Below, piece by piece: positions 50,843 through 60,334 of a DNA stretch of 64,000 nt. A program made the translations under genes and the position numbers. Source of the DNA: Lachnospiraceae bacterium YSB2008 (lineage in GTDB: Bacteria > Bacillota > Clostridia > Lachnospirales > Lachnospiraceae). The notes below the pieces were generated by a model. That model was not told the DNA's origin. It was given only the letters and a program-made list of their open reading frames with translations, and searched no databases. Each line of letters opens with the position of its first letter. Position 1 is the stretch's first letter. The stretch spans positions 62,001 to 126,000 of the forward strand of contig JHWR01000009.1 of the NCBI GenBank assembly GCA_000687655.1. The letters are read 5' to 3'.

Positions 50843-50876
50843 TTGTTGCGTTTTTGTTATGCACGCGTGGTATAAT
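50843..50876 (+). promoter_or_regulatory. Promoter of the giant GHSRG gene with the same shared element
   Basis: TTGTTGCGTTTTTGTTAT (50843-50860) is followed after 10 bases by TATAAT (50871-50876), with an extended-10 TG before it. The element is 16 of 18 bases identical to 14368-14385 in front of the other giant gene. Only five bases separate TATAAT from the first ATG of the open frame, so the real start lies downstream at 50936. Confidence 0.7.
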
Positions 50877-50935
50877 AGGGCATGCAAAGCAAAATAGTAT
50901 TTTTATGCAATAGATTAATACATAGGTGTAAAGAT

Positions 50936-53755
50936 ATGGCAATCAATCAAAATGTAATGATAGTGCTGGATGCACTATCGGATGAATACAAAAAATCAAG
51001 AGATAACGAATCTCTTTCTCTGTCCTGGGTTAACGATATAAAGACTCTGTATAAACAATCTTTACTTGCCAGGATGGCAGCTCTTGAAGCCGAAGGTTTC
51101 ATAAACATGGATGAAATGTTCGAAATCGAAACCATGTTAAGAATACTGAATAACGGCTGGACCCCGACTGACATGACTTTGTTTATCAACTTCTATGATA
51201 TGATAGAGGGGATGCCACATGGTCCTGCTCGTATAGCCGGAGAAAACCTGGTTCAGGAGTTGATTGTTACAGATTGTAAGGATCTTGCAACGAGAATGGC
51301 TCTCCTTAACAAGTGTGCAGGATATTTAATTGCACTTGGTCCGGATCCCGAGCGAGCAAAAATAAACAGTCTGATGAATGAGGTATTAGGTACTAATATC
51401 ACATACTCAGAATATCCTGAAGACGCCGCTTTACAGAACTACTATCAGCGCATTGATAAATTTGATTCAAACAGAACCGTCAACCGTGGCAAACCGGTAC
51501 AAGACTTTACAGCTCTTTATGAGATGGCTCTAAGACATAATAATGCACCTGAAGAACTAAAGGATTCTATAAGAAAAAAAGAGGATTACGTTCTGTCAGC
51601 CAGAACAAAGGAAAAACTCGAAGCCTTCCGGCAAAATGAAGGACAGAGACATAATAGTATTACAAAGAGCAACAGAGATGCCATCAAAGAGATATATGGC
51701 GAGGGTGTCTATGATGAAATCGATGAGATGCGAATGGGCACTGAAAAAGAAAGAACCATCAAGATTTATCATTCCATGGGTAATAAATGGATGAGGGAAG
51801 GTGAGGACGTTCTTGAAATAGACTTCGCCGGTTCAGGATACAGAGAAATCAGAAAGGAATACCATGGCCAGCATGGTAAAGTGTTCTCTGACGGAACCAG
51901 AAGTCCTGAAAAAACTCTGGAAGCTGAATTCGGAACACTTGTAGACAAACCGAATAACAAGGGAAAGTATTCTCACTTAAGATCAAAGACCGTCCCTGTA
52001 ACTATTGACGGAAAAACTAAATATAAAACAAGATATACCATCGCAGGTCCTACTCCGGATCTCTGGCTTAAGCCGGGACTTTTAAACTGGGGTGAGTACA
52101 GTATAGAGAACACCCGAGTTTACGGTAAGAATTTTGCGGCAGACTTTCTGACAAAAGCATTTGCAAGATGGGATAAAGGAGAGGAACTTCCTCATGATCT
52201 TCATATCAATCTTACCGGACACAGCCGTGGTGCAGTATCTGCAGGTGAAAGTGTTAAACTGATGAACAAGTGGCTTCAGGAATATGCCCAGAATAATCCT
52301 ACCAAAGCTCACTACATAGACAAAGTCAAATTCGATGTGGTACTAAGGGATCCTGTTCCCGGTTTCATAACAAAGCTTTTTCACCGTAAAAACGATCTGA
52401 GGAAAGTTCCAAACCTGAACACAACTGTATTCTGTTCAATGGCCCAGGAACATGCTGATATGATTTTCCCTCTTCAGAACGTACGCGGTGCCAAAAGACT
52501 TATCATCGGAACAACCGGTCATAATATGGATCTTGGTCAGATGGATATGTCACAGACTAATCAGCCACAGGATGGAAAGGTTCACAAGGTTGGATTCTAT
52601 GATGCTGAAACAGGCGAATTGTTCCGTGGAAGCGGTATGAATCAGATGCCTGACGGCGTTTATATAGCTGATGACAAGCTTAATCTTATACGAATAACCA
52701 GCTACAGCCAGATTGGAAAGCTCATCGATTCTGTATATGACGGCAAATGGCAGCAATCAGGACGTACTGAAAACATTCACGACATGGTAAGAAACTGGTT
52801 CGTTGATAATGATCTCAAAATGAGCTTCGTGGATGAAGATGCCCGTTCAAAAGCAAATGAAGATAACAATTCAAATATGGACAAAATCCTCAAGTCCAGG
52901 AACAAGAGACTTGACCCTGTTAAGGATGCTATTCTGGCTCTTAATATCAGCCGTACGCTCGGTAAAGATAACGAAGATGTATTGCAGCGTGAAAATGAGC
53001 TTATCAAGGCCTGCAAGGCTTATCTGCAGAAAACCTCAATCCCTGCAAAGGGTGACAGCTTATACAGAGTAAACCTTGTAAGTGATGTGCTGTCCCATAC
53101 CATGAGAGACAGAAACTATATTAACAGGAAACTTCATCCCGAACTCAATCCCGAGGGTGCAGAACTCGATGAAAGAATCAGAGCTCATAAAAACAGGCTT
53201 GAGAACAAAGAAGGTTATCTTGAAAGAAAGCTGGAAAGTGAAGAAAAGCGTCTTGTCAATGAAACAGAAATCCAGAGACTCATCAATGATACAGCACATT
53301 TATGTGGGCAGTATATTGACATATTAAATGAAACGAGAAAGAACAAGGGTAACTCTGATACTTATAACAACTTCCTAAACACATTGAAGGACGGAAGTAA
53401 GCTTGGGAACCATACATCCATAAACGATTTCAGTAAATTCCTTGACGATATGCTCAATATAACGCTCCAATACAATTCATTTCATGATGATCCGATACTC
53501 GGCCCTCTTACTAAAGACGGAAAAACACGTCTTGACATATCCAAGAGTTTCAAAGGATTTAGTATTGAGATAGGCAAAGCGTTCCGGGAAGTCTCCAGAT
53601 TCACAGGCGAAAAAGATATCGCCGTAGGTAAACTTGTTCAGAGAAGATCTGAAAGTGTGCATACGCTTAATGAAAAAGTTCACCCTGAGCTTGTTAAGTT
53701 GGAGAACAACCAGCCTAAGAAAGTAACAGAAAACAAAAATGTTATGAATAAGTAA
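50936..53755 (+). CDS. Orphan giant protein with alpha/beta-hydrolase (lipase-like) core
   Basis: 939 residues from the ATG at 50936, which has AGGTG seven bases upstream. The upstream in-frame ATG at 50882 falls on the promoter and is not usable. No signal peptide or membrane segment. The N-terminal 230 residues are helical and unfamiliar. A hydrolase-like domain follows (about 280-540): LTGHSRGAVSAGES with Ser430 in the GxSxG elbow, RDPVPGF with Asp472, and GTTGHNMDLG with His529 as candidate triad, a pattern like DUF2235 and class-3 lipase effectors. The C-terminal 300 residues are helical and charged with Asn/Lys-rich end. The gene is alone on the + strand with its own terminator. Function unknown; see the giant kinase gene for the shared promoter element. 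Confidence 0.75.
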   Translation: MAINQNVMIVLDALSDEYKKSRDNESLSLSWVNDIKTLYKQSLLARMAALEAEGFINMDEMFEIETMLRILNNGWTPTDMTLFINFYDMIEGMPHGPARIAGENLVQELIVTDCKDLATRMALLNKCAGYLIALGPDPERAKINSLMNEVLGTNITYSEYPEDAALQNYYQRIDKFDSNRTVNRGKPVQDFTALYEMALRHNNAPEELKDSIRKKEDYVLSARTKEKLEAFRQNEGQRHNSITKSNRDAIKEIYGEGVYDEIDEMRMGTEKERTIKIYHSMGNKWMREGEDVLEIDFAGSGYREIRKEYHGQHGKVFSDGTRSPEKTLEAEFGTLVDKPNNKGKYSHLRSKTVPVTIDGKTKYKTRYTIAGPTPDLWLKPGLLNWGEYSIENTRVYGKNFAADFLTKAFARWDKGEELPHDLHINLTGHSRGAVSAGESVKLMNKWLQEYAQNNPTKAHYIDKVKFDVVLRDPVPGFITKLFHRKNDLRKVPNLNTTVFCSMAQEHADMIFPLQNVRGAKRLIIGTTGHNMDLGQMDMSQTNQPQDGKVHKVGFYDAETGELFRGSGMNQMPDGVYIADDKLNLIRITSYSQIGKLIDSVYDGKWQQSGRTENIHDMVRNWFVDNDLKMSFVDEDARSKANEDNNSNMDKILKSRNKRLDPVKDAILALNISRTLGKDNEDVLQRENELIKACKAYLQKTSIPAKGDSLYRVNLVSDVLSHTMRDRNYINRKLHPELNPEGAELDERIRAHKNRLENKEGYLERKLESEEKRLVNETEIQRLINDTAHLCGQYIDILNETRKNKGNSDTYNNFLNTLKDGSKLGNHTSINDFSKFLDDMLNITLQYNSFHDDPILGPLTKDGKTRLDISKSFKGFSIEIGKAFREVSRFTGEKDIAVGKLVQRRSESVHTLNEKVHPELVKLENNQPKKVTENKNVMNK

Positions 53756-53771
53756 ATTCCAAACAAAAGGA

Positions 53772-53808
53772 GAAAGCATGCCTGATACACATGGCATGCT
53801 TTCGTTTT
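53772..53808 (+). terminator. Intrinsic terminator after the giant GHSRG gene
   Basis: An 11-bp stem (53772-53782 with 53793-53803) is followed by GTTTTT. It lies 17 bases after the stop codon and overlaps the end of the convergent histidine kinase gene. Confidence 0.85.
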
Positions 53809-55094
53809 TATCTTTGATATTTAATCTGAAATGTAGTGCCCTCTCCAACTACTGAGTCAACCGTAATATAACCCCTTCCGGTTTCTACTATGCTCTTAGC
53901 TAAAGAAAGTCCTATTCCTATGCTGTCGGCCTTGGCATTCTGCGCTTTGTAGAATCTCTCAAAGACATGTCTCATATCCTCAGAAGTCATGCCTTCACCT
54001 TCATCTCTTACCGTCAGCTTTGTATAAATACTGTTCTGTTCAACGGACAGATATATCTTTCCGCCCGGTTTACTGTGTTCAGCACAATTCTTAATGATAT
54101 TTGAAACAGCTTCAAGCTGCCATTTCATATCTCCATTGAAGACTATCCTTTGATCCTCGATTGTTTCATCCCCGGATTCACTCACCTGCTTTTCGCCTTC
54201 CCAGACTATACTCACACCATGAACTTCAAGCAGTACACCCAGTCTCTTCACTGCTTCGTGAAGAAGTCCCCAGGCATCTATCTCCTCATCCTTCATAACT
54301 ATTGTTCCGGCATCAAACTTCGCAAGAACAAGAAGTGAATTGACAAGCGAAATCATCCAGGTAACTTCAGACCTGATATCATTCAGGAATTCACTTCTGA
54401 CATCCTCCGGCATATCCGGGTCATCGCATATATTGTCTATCATGAGAGTCATGGATGTAAGAGGTGTTCTCAGCTGATGAGATATATCTGCAAGCGACTC
54501 ACTGAGACGTTTCGTCTCAATAGTTTTATTCTCTGCTATCTCCTTGAGTATCACAGTTGTCTTATATACTTCATTTCGAAGGAGCGAGAGTTCATCTTCC
54601 GAATTATCAGCCATCATGAGGTCATACTTTTTGTCATTCAGATTATGAATATAACCTGTGACCTCAGCAATTTCCTTAGACTTCTTTCTTTGGTAAAGGA
54701 ATATGACAACTGAATAAACAGCTATACCAAGCACTATAACAAGAATACTTAACATGCATGCATTTCCGGTAACCCTCTGTATCTCAGGAGCAGTATAATC
54801 CGTGTCATAGCCATAATCTGCAAGAACATCTTTCCCCTGTTCATAGTAATCAGTCCCGGTCTTATTTCCTGAATCTCTGTACTTAAGTATCCGGACTATA
54901 TCATATCCATCTATATCAGGATATTCCTCATGAATGAGACCTGCCAGTTCATAATCTGCTACTCTCCGGCTGTCACGGAGCCTTTTTCTGGATATCGCAC
55001 ATATAATAAAAATGAGCATACATACTACCAGGAGTATAATAACTCCCGGCAGCACTATGCTTTTTATAAATTCTTTTCTTCCGGCAACTTTCAT
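53808..55094 (-). CDS. Sensor histidine kinase of module 3
   Basis: 428 residues. Membrane helices (about 12-33 and 112-134) flank an 80-residue extracytoplasmic segment. HisKA has His206 in DISHQLRTP; HATPase has NIIKNCAEH (N-box), RDEGEGMTSED and GIGLSLAK (G2 box with Ser). The HAMP is replaced by a short linker. It starts one base after the stop of its response regulator gene and ends the four-gene ABC-regulator unit. Confidence 0.92.
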   Translation of the reverse strand: MKVAGRKEFIKSIVLPGVIILLVVCMLIFIICAISRKRLRDSRRVADYELAGLIHEEYPDIDGYDIVRILKYRDSGNKTGTDYYEQGKDVLADYGYDTDYTAPEIQRVTGNACMLSILVIVLGIAVYSVVIFLYQRKKSKEIAEVTGYIHNLNDKKYDLMMADNSEDELSLLRNEVYKTTVILKEIAENKTIETKRLSESLADISHQLRTPLTSMTLMIDNICDDPDMPEDVRSEFLNDIRSEVTWMISLVNSLLVLAKFDAGTIVMKDEEIDAWGLLHEAVKRLGVLLEVHGVSIVWEGEKQVSESGDETIEDQRIVFNGDMKWQLEAVSNIIKNCAEHSKPGGKIYLSVEQNSIYTKLTVRDEGEGMTSEDMRHVFERFYKAQNAKADSIGIGLSLAKSIVETGRGYITVDSVVGEGTTFQIKYQR

Positions 55095-55095
55095 C

Positions 55096-55761
55096 TTAAG
55101 CCTTATCTACCTTATAACCTATACCCTTAACAGTTGTGATGATATCATTTTCTCCGAGTTTTTCTCTTATCCTCTTAATGTATACAGTAAGAGTATTATC
55201 ATTTACGAAATTACCCGCCATATCCCAGATATTCTGAAGGATTATCTCCCTTGAAACTGTACGGCCGGCATTCTGACAGAGAAGAAGCAGAACTTTAAAC
55301 TCAAGCGGTGTAAAATCCACTGTCTTACCATCTACAGTTACGATATCATCATCAGCATTTATCTCAACTTTACCTATGGTTATAAGCTTCTGAGTCTTGC
55401 CTGACTTCTTCAGAGCATTTTCCATCCTTGAAACCAACTCTCTGTTACGGAAAGGCTTAATGATATAATCATCAGCCCCCATATCGAAGCCCTTAACGAC
55501 ATCGTTCTCAGTATCTCTTGCAGTAAGGAAGATTACCGGAATCTGAAGATCCTCTTTTACAACCTTGCATATATCGTAGCCGCTTCCGTCCGGAAGTGTT
55601 ACATCAAGAACTGCAAGATCATATCCACCATCATATATATGTCGCATTGCATGCTCGTATGACATGAATACATCAAGGTCATATCCGGCCTGCTCAATGG
55701 TATATTGAAGTCCTTTTATGATCATAGGACTGTCTTCCACTAACATAACTTTTAATCTCAT
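55096..55761 (-). CDS. OmpR-family response regulator of module 3
   Basis: 221 residues: receiver with acidic VEDS, phospho-acceptor Asp53 in LAVLDVTLPDGS, TARD switch and KPFR lysine, then a winged-helix domain ending IITTVKGIGYKVDKA. It lies 24 bases after the permease stop and is coupled to the kinase gene. It likely regulates its own transporter. Confidence 0.93.
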   Translation of the reverse strand: MRLKVMLVEDSPMIIKGLQYTIEQAGYDLDVFMSYEHAMRHIYDGGYDLAVLDVTLPDGSGYDICKVVKEDLQIPVIFLTARDTENDVVKGFDMGADDYIIKPFRNRELVSRMENALKKSGKTQKLITIGKVEINADDDIVTVDGKTVDFTPLEFKVLLLLCQNAGRTVSREIILQNIWDMAGNFVNDNTLTVYIKRIREKLGENDIITTVKGIGYKVDKA

Positions 55762-55785
55762 GGCAACCTCCCAAAAGCATATCTT

Positions 55786-58479
55786 CTAATAATTCTGTCT
55801 TCTTATAGTTTCAATAATATTCTGCTTATTTATTCTACTCATTGAATACTTCATTGTAAATCCCACAACTATAAATACTGCAATAATCGTGACTAAAATC
55901 GGAATCACAGGGACCTCGTAAGGTAATTCAAGCTGAGTTCCCGCTGCCATATGGAAAAACAATGATAATACAATACCTATAGGTATACCTATAATAAGTG
56001 ACTTTCCACCACACATGATGCTTTCCAGTCTTACCATCCTTGCAAATTCCTTTTTGGTCATTCCGACTGACTTCAGCATTGCAAATTCTCTTGCTCTGAT
56101 ATTCATATTTGTAGTTATAGTATTGAAAATATTGGTTACACTGATCAGTACTATTACTGTTATGAATCCATACAGGAAAATGGAAAGGAGTATAAGTATT
56201 CTGTGCATATACTTAGCTTCCTGTGTAACATCGTTAACAGAGAATATATTAATATCGCTGTTGTTTTCCCTGAGCTCGTTTATATCCTCCGTACATTTCT
56301 CATGATCGTCAGATATTACATAAGCATGCATGTACACAAGCTCAGATGTATCCATGTCATAATCATCCTCAACAATAAGAATGGCCGCTTCACTATACAC
56401 ATTTTCGTAGCCAATAGGCTTTTTATCGGTAATACATGTGATATTGATTGACATTTCTTTATCTATATAAGAAACATCCGGGTCATCAGTATACTCCTTG
56501 GTATAGCAATCAAGAGTATCCCCTTCTTTAATCTTCATTACATCGATATTCTGATATGGGGTATCATTTCCCATCACTATTGTATTATTTATGAGTACTG
56601 CTGCTTTACTCGTATCATCAACCTTCTGCCCGCATTCTTCCAGATATGCTTTGAAATCATCAGGAGTCATCATGAGAACGTCAACCGCCAATGCATCCGT
56701 ATCCCCGTCTTTCCAGCCATAAAGATTCTTGATTTCATTACTGCCATACTTTGTCATGGATGTCATAATGACACCTTCTCTATAGAAATAGAGTTTATCC
56801 ACGCTTTCGAGGTTCTCTATCTCTTTATACTCCTTCTTTGCAGCCTTTGGATTATCCGTTTCAGGATCAGCGGATCTATACAGAGAAATATTATACCTAA
56901 GGTCTGCATACTGAAGCTTGACCAGAGCAAAGCCCATAGTCATGAAGTAAGAAAGTCCGATAAATACCGCAGTACCTAGAACAAGTGAAACAGTTGTTGT
57001 TCTGTACTGTTTCTTACTTCTCTTCAGATTTTTGGAAGCTATAACGCCTCCGATACCGAAGAGTTTTCTTGTAAGTCTACTTGTTCTGAGTTTTCTGCCT
57101 TTAAGCTTCTGCTTAACCAGATCAACACCTTTTATAGCTTCTACAGGAGGGATGCGGGACGCCTTGAATGCCGGTATTATGCATGAGAAATATACTGTAA
57201 CTGCTGATAGTACAACTGTTATAAGTACAGCCCACGCTGGGAATGTAAATACTACCCTGAGTCGCAATACTTCTTCAGGGAACATTTTATTAATAATAAA
57301 TGTAAGTATAGCTACAACTGCTACGCCAAGTACAACACCGAGTGCAGTACCTATAGTTCCTATATAGAGTCCTTCTCTGAGAACAGTCTTTCTTATCTGT
57401 TTTCTGGTTGCACCTATTGATGAGAGCATTCCGTACTGACTTACCTTATCCGAAACCGATATACGGAAGCTGTTACTGATAACAAATACGCTTGTAAGTA
57501 TGATTATAAATGTAACTGCTGCCGCAAACAGATAGAGCGTCTCAAGTATTGTATCACCTACAGACCCAAGGAATTTGGCCAACTCAGTCTTATTGTATCC
57601 AACATAATCATCTATAGTTCCCTCTTCATAAAGATTATTGAATACTTCTTTAATATCCTCTGAATAATCTCCCGTCTTCGACGGTCTGTCGTATGCAACC
57701 GGAATATCAACCATATCCTTACCCATACAGTCTATGGCAGGATCTCCACTTGCCTTTGTGAGACAGGTGAAAGATGCACTTCCTTCCATTGTGCTCACAT
57801 AACCGCTGTAATTTGATGCAATTCCGACTACTGTGTAAGTTCTGCTTCCAAGAACATGAAGCTTCTCCTCTTCAAGCTTAAGCTTAGCTATTTCTTCGTC
57901 TGTGAGTTCGCCTTCTACCTTTACAGCTTCAATGTAATCCTCTGATTCCTCCTCAGTCACATAACCTGAGTATTCATCCAGCTCTTCACCATTCCATATT
58001 CTTCGTCCAAGATCCATCTCAATGGTATCTCCGACATTAAGTTCAATCTTGCCCTTTGTTCTAAGATTCTCCGGGATTATAATCTCATTTTCATTCTCAG
58101 GAAGCCTTCCTTCTTTAAGCTCGATAGCTTCCATTTCAAATGCATTTTCATCCAGAGCCTTCACCCTGAAATACTGTGTCTTTGGATTTACAACCACCGG
58201 AAGTTTGGCGTAACCTACTGTTGAAAGAATTCCCATCTTTTCTACATGCATGTTACCCTCAATGACCTTTACCTGATCCAGCGGTACATTTCCAAACTGT
58301 GCATGAAAGTTACCGGTAGTATCTATCTCATTCTGTATCAGACTTCTTCGGAGGGTCATAGCCATACCGGCAACAGTACATATAAGTGCTGCCGAGAGCA
58401 TGACGCCGATGATAGTTGCGATCGTTCTTTTTTTGTTTCTTTCTATATTACGTTTCGTAAAACTTTTTATGAATGTCAT
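55786..58479 (-). CDS. FtsX-like ABC transporter permease of module 3
   Basis: 897 residues. N-terminal helix (about 18-42), a large extracytoplasmic domain, three helices in the first FtsX domain (about 315-455) with SSIGATRKQIRKTVLREG, a central helix (about 490-520), a second outer domain, and three helices in the second FtsX domain (about 765-890) with LKSVGMTKKEFARMV. The first outer domain is longer than in the other two modules. Function as in Vex/Bce-type peptide transport or sensing (inference). Confidence 0.9.
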   Translation of the reverse strand: MTFIKSFTKRNIERNKKRTIATIIGVMLSAALICTVAGMAMTLRRSLIQNEIDTTGNFHAQFGNVPLDQVKVIEGNMHVEKMGILSTVGYAKLPVVVNPKTQYFRVKALDENAFEMEAIELKEGRLPENENEIIIPENLRTKGKIELNVGDTIEMDLGRRIWNGEELDEYSGYVTEEESEDYIEAVKVEGELTDEEIAKLKLEEEKLHVLGSRTYTVVGIASNYSGYVSTMEGSASFTCLTKASGDPAIDCMGKDMVDIPVAYDRPSKTGDYSEDIKEVFNNLYEEGTIDDYVGYNKTELAKFLGSVGDTILETLYLFAAAVTFIIILTSVFVISNSFRISVSDKVSQYGMLSSIGATRKQIRKTVLREGLYIGTIGTALGVVLGVAVVAILTFIINKMFPEEVLRLRVVFTFPAWAVLITVVLSAVTVYFSCIIPAFKASRIPPVEAIKGVDLVKQKLKGRKLRTSRLTRKLFGIGGVIASKNLKRSKKQYRTTTVSLVLGTAVFIGLSYFMTMGFALVKLQYADLRYNISLYRSADPETDNPKAAKKEYKEIENLESVDKLYFYREGVIMTSMTKYGSNEIKNLYGWKDGDTDALAVDVLMMTPDDFKAYLEECGQKVDDTSKAAVLINNTIVMGNDTPYQNIDVMKIKEGDTLDCYTKEYTDDPDVSYIDKEMSINITCITDKKPIGYENVYSEAAILIVEDDYDMDTSELVYMHAYVISDDHEKCTEDINELRENNSDINIFSVNDVTQEAKYMHRILILLSIFLYGFITVIVLISVTNIFNTITTNMNIRAREFAMLKSVGMTKKEFARMVRLESIMCGGKSLIIGIPIGIVLSLFFHMAAGTQLELPYEVPVIPILVTIIAVFIVVGFTMKYSMSRINKQNIIETIRRQNY

Positions 58480-58543
58480 TTGATGTTTCTCCTTACGATT
58501 GTCGCACCCTGGTCTACGGTGAGAATTGTATGTCAGGTTCTTA

Positions 58544-59221
58544 CTAATTCGTCTCGTCCTTCACGATACGTCCGTCTTCTATAGTGATGACTCTGTCAGC
58601 CTGCTTTGCAATCTCCAGATCATGAGTGATCACTATGATTGTCTGTCCCTTCTCTTTGTTTGCAACCTTGAGGAGTTCAACTATTTCATCGCTTGACTTT
58701 TTGTCGAGGTTACCGGTCAGCTCATCTGCAAGTATGATGGCAGGATTATTGATGAGCGCTCTTCCTATAGCAACTCTCTGCTGCTGACCGCCTGACATCT
58801 GACTTGGAAGATGTTTCTCTCTTCCTGTAAGTCCGAGCATATCTATGACTCCCTGTACCTGTTCCTTAGGAACTGCCTGTCCATCCAGATCAAGTGGAAG
58901 TGTTATATTCTCTTCTGCTGTAAGTACCGGAAGAAGATTGTAGAACTGATATATAAGTCCGACCTGTCTTCTTCGGAATATCGCAAGTCTGTCATCATTA
59001 AGCTTATATATATCTTCTCCATCTATGAAAACCTTTCCGTCTGTAGGTCTGTCCACTCCGCCGAGCAGATGAAGCAGTGTTGACTTACCGCTTCCGCTGG
59101 CTCCGATTATCGCCAGGAACTCACCTTTCTCAACGCTGAAGGACATACCGTCCACAGCTCTGACTTCATTTTCGCCCTGTCCATAAATCTTTGAAAGATT
59201 CTCAACTCTAAGTATTTCCAT
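58544..59221 (-). CDS. ABC transporter ATP-binding protein of module 3
   Basis: About 225 residues. Walker A GASGSGKST, signature MSGGQQQRVAI, Walker B IILADELTGNLD (Glu-Leu where ADEPTG is usual) and His in VITHD. The frame begins at 59281, but the ATG at 59221 has AAGGAG seven bases upstream and starts MEILRVENLSKIYG, the normal N-terminus. It is the first gene of the module (ATPase, permease, regulator, kinase), divergent from the AEC gene. Confidence 0.9.
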   Translation of the reverse strand: MEILRVENLSKIYGQGENEVRAVDGMSFSVEKGEFLAIIGASGSGKSTLLHLLGGVDRPTDGKVFIDGEDIYKLNDDRLAIFRRRQVGLIYQFYNLLPVLTAEENITLPLDLDGQAVPKEQVQGVIDMLGLTGREKHLPSQMSGGQQQRVAIGRALINNPAIILADELTGNLDKKSSDEIVELLKVANKEKGQTIIVITHDLEIAKQADRVITIEDGRIVKDETN

Positions 59222-59308
59222 TTTTACTCCTTCCAACCCTGAGGGTAGTTTTGCTTTGTTGACCGTAGTGTAACATTCCAAAGTGACAATAAAATGACTG
59301 CAATAAAA

Positions 59309-59382
59309 AACCTAAAGACTCGTGTTTTGAAAAACTTCTCTTTGGTCTTTAGGTTGACATTTTCAGTATCTGCAAGTATTAT
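59309..59382 (+). promoter_or_regulatory. Promoter of the AEC transporter gene with an upstream 11-bp inverted repeat
   Basis: TTGACA (59354-59359) and TATTAT (59377-59382) are exactly 17 bases apart, a strong sigma-A promoter. An inverted repeat AACCTAAAGAC (59309-59319) and GTCTTTAGGTT (59345-59355) ends on the -35 box with 25 bases between its halves. No T-run follows, so it is more likely an operator than a terminator. Confidence 0.8.
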
Positions 59383-59410
59383 GCGAAAGTATTATAGAAA
59401 GGAAATGAAT

Positions 59411-60334
59411 ATGAGTACTTCAGTAGTTCTGCAGCAGATGGGTGTTATTACCATACTTGTTGCAATAGGAATATATTTATATAAGAAAAAGGTTGTGGAC
59501 AGCACAGTTTCTCAGAAGCTGTCTGTGATAGTCATGGACATATGCAATCCGGCTCTTATTATGGCGTCGATACTGTCCGGCAATATAACTGCCACACATA
59601 AGGATCTGATAACCGCGATGATACTCGGCGCATCATTCTACGCCGGTCTCGTCATACTTGGATTTATCTTTCCATTTATCATTAAATCAGATAAGAACAG
59701 CCGCAGATTCTACAATCTTATGACTGTATATACAAATGTAGGGTTCATCGGAATCCCTGTAGCACGTGCCATACTTCCGGAGAACGCAATACTCTATGTC
59801 ATAGTATGCAATGTAATGTACTGCCTTCTCTTCTATACTCACGGCGTAGTCGTTCTTTCAAACGGAAAAGAGAAGATAAACTTAAAGAAGATTTTCAGTC
59901 CGGGTACCATCATGGCTGTACTCAGTCTGGTAATATTCTGGTTTGGAATCACACCACCGCCTATCATTTCGAACAGTATATCTTTCATAGGAAATGCAAC
60001 GGTGTTCCTTTCCATGACACTGCTCGGAGTCAGCATAGCCAGATCCAAAATTGCAGACGGACTGAAGAATGTCCGTATATGGATATATATAGTACTCAGG
60101 ATGATAGCCCTTCCGATAGGAATGTTCTTCGTACTGAGAGCTCTCAGGTTTGACTCTGTAACAGTACTCGCACTCTGCCTTATGGCTTCCATGCCTGTAG
60201 GTAATCTGCCGCTTATTCAGGCCGAAAAAACAGGAGAGGATACTTCGCTCCTCTCCTCTGCTATAACAATATCAACTATTGCTTCTATTTTCATTATTAC
60301 AATACTGATGTCAATCTTTACGTCAGCTTTCTAA
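59411..60334 (+). CDS. AEC-family (auxin efflux carrier-like) transporter
   Basis: 307 residues with about ten membrane helices in two halves. Motifs VIVMDICNPALIMASILSG, YTNVGFIGIPVARAI and LMASMPVGNLPLIQAEKTG fit the AEC family, which exports malate, auxin-like acids or other organic anions. The open frame begins at 59294, upstream of the promoter, so that start is impossible; the ATG at 59411 has AAAGGA upstream and is the natural start. The 3' end overlaps the convergent YitT gene by 17 bases. Confidence 0.87.
   Translation: MSTSVVLQQMGVITILVAIGIYLYKKKVVDSTVSQKLSVIVMDICNPALIMASILSGNITATHKDLITAMILGASFYAGLVILGFIFPFIIKSDKNSRRFYNLMTVYTNVGFIGIPVARAILPENAILYVIVCNVMYCLLFYTHGVVVLSNGKEKINLKKIFSPGTIMAVLSLVIFWFGITPPPIISNSISFIGNATVFLSMTLLGVSIARSKIADGLKNVRIWIYIVLRMIALPIGMFFVLRALRFDSVTVLALCLMASMPVGNLPLIQAEKTGEDTSLLSSAITISTIASIFIITILMSIFTSAF

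Noticed and set aside
50882-50935. In-frame upstream ATG of the second giant gene
   Set aside because: It begins five bases after a TATAAT box and lacks a ribosome binding site; the ATG at 50936 has AGGTG.
59294-59410. N-terminal extension of the AEC transporter frame
   Set aside because: The strong promoter at 59354-59382 lies inside it, and a proper ribosome binding site precedes the ATG at 59411.
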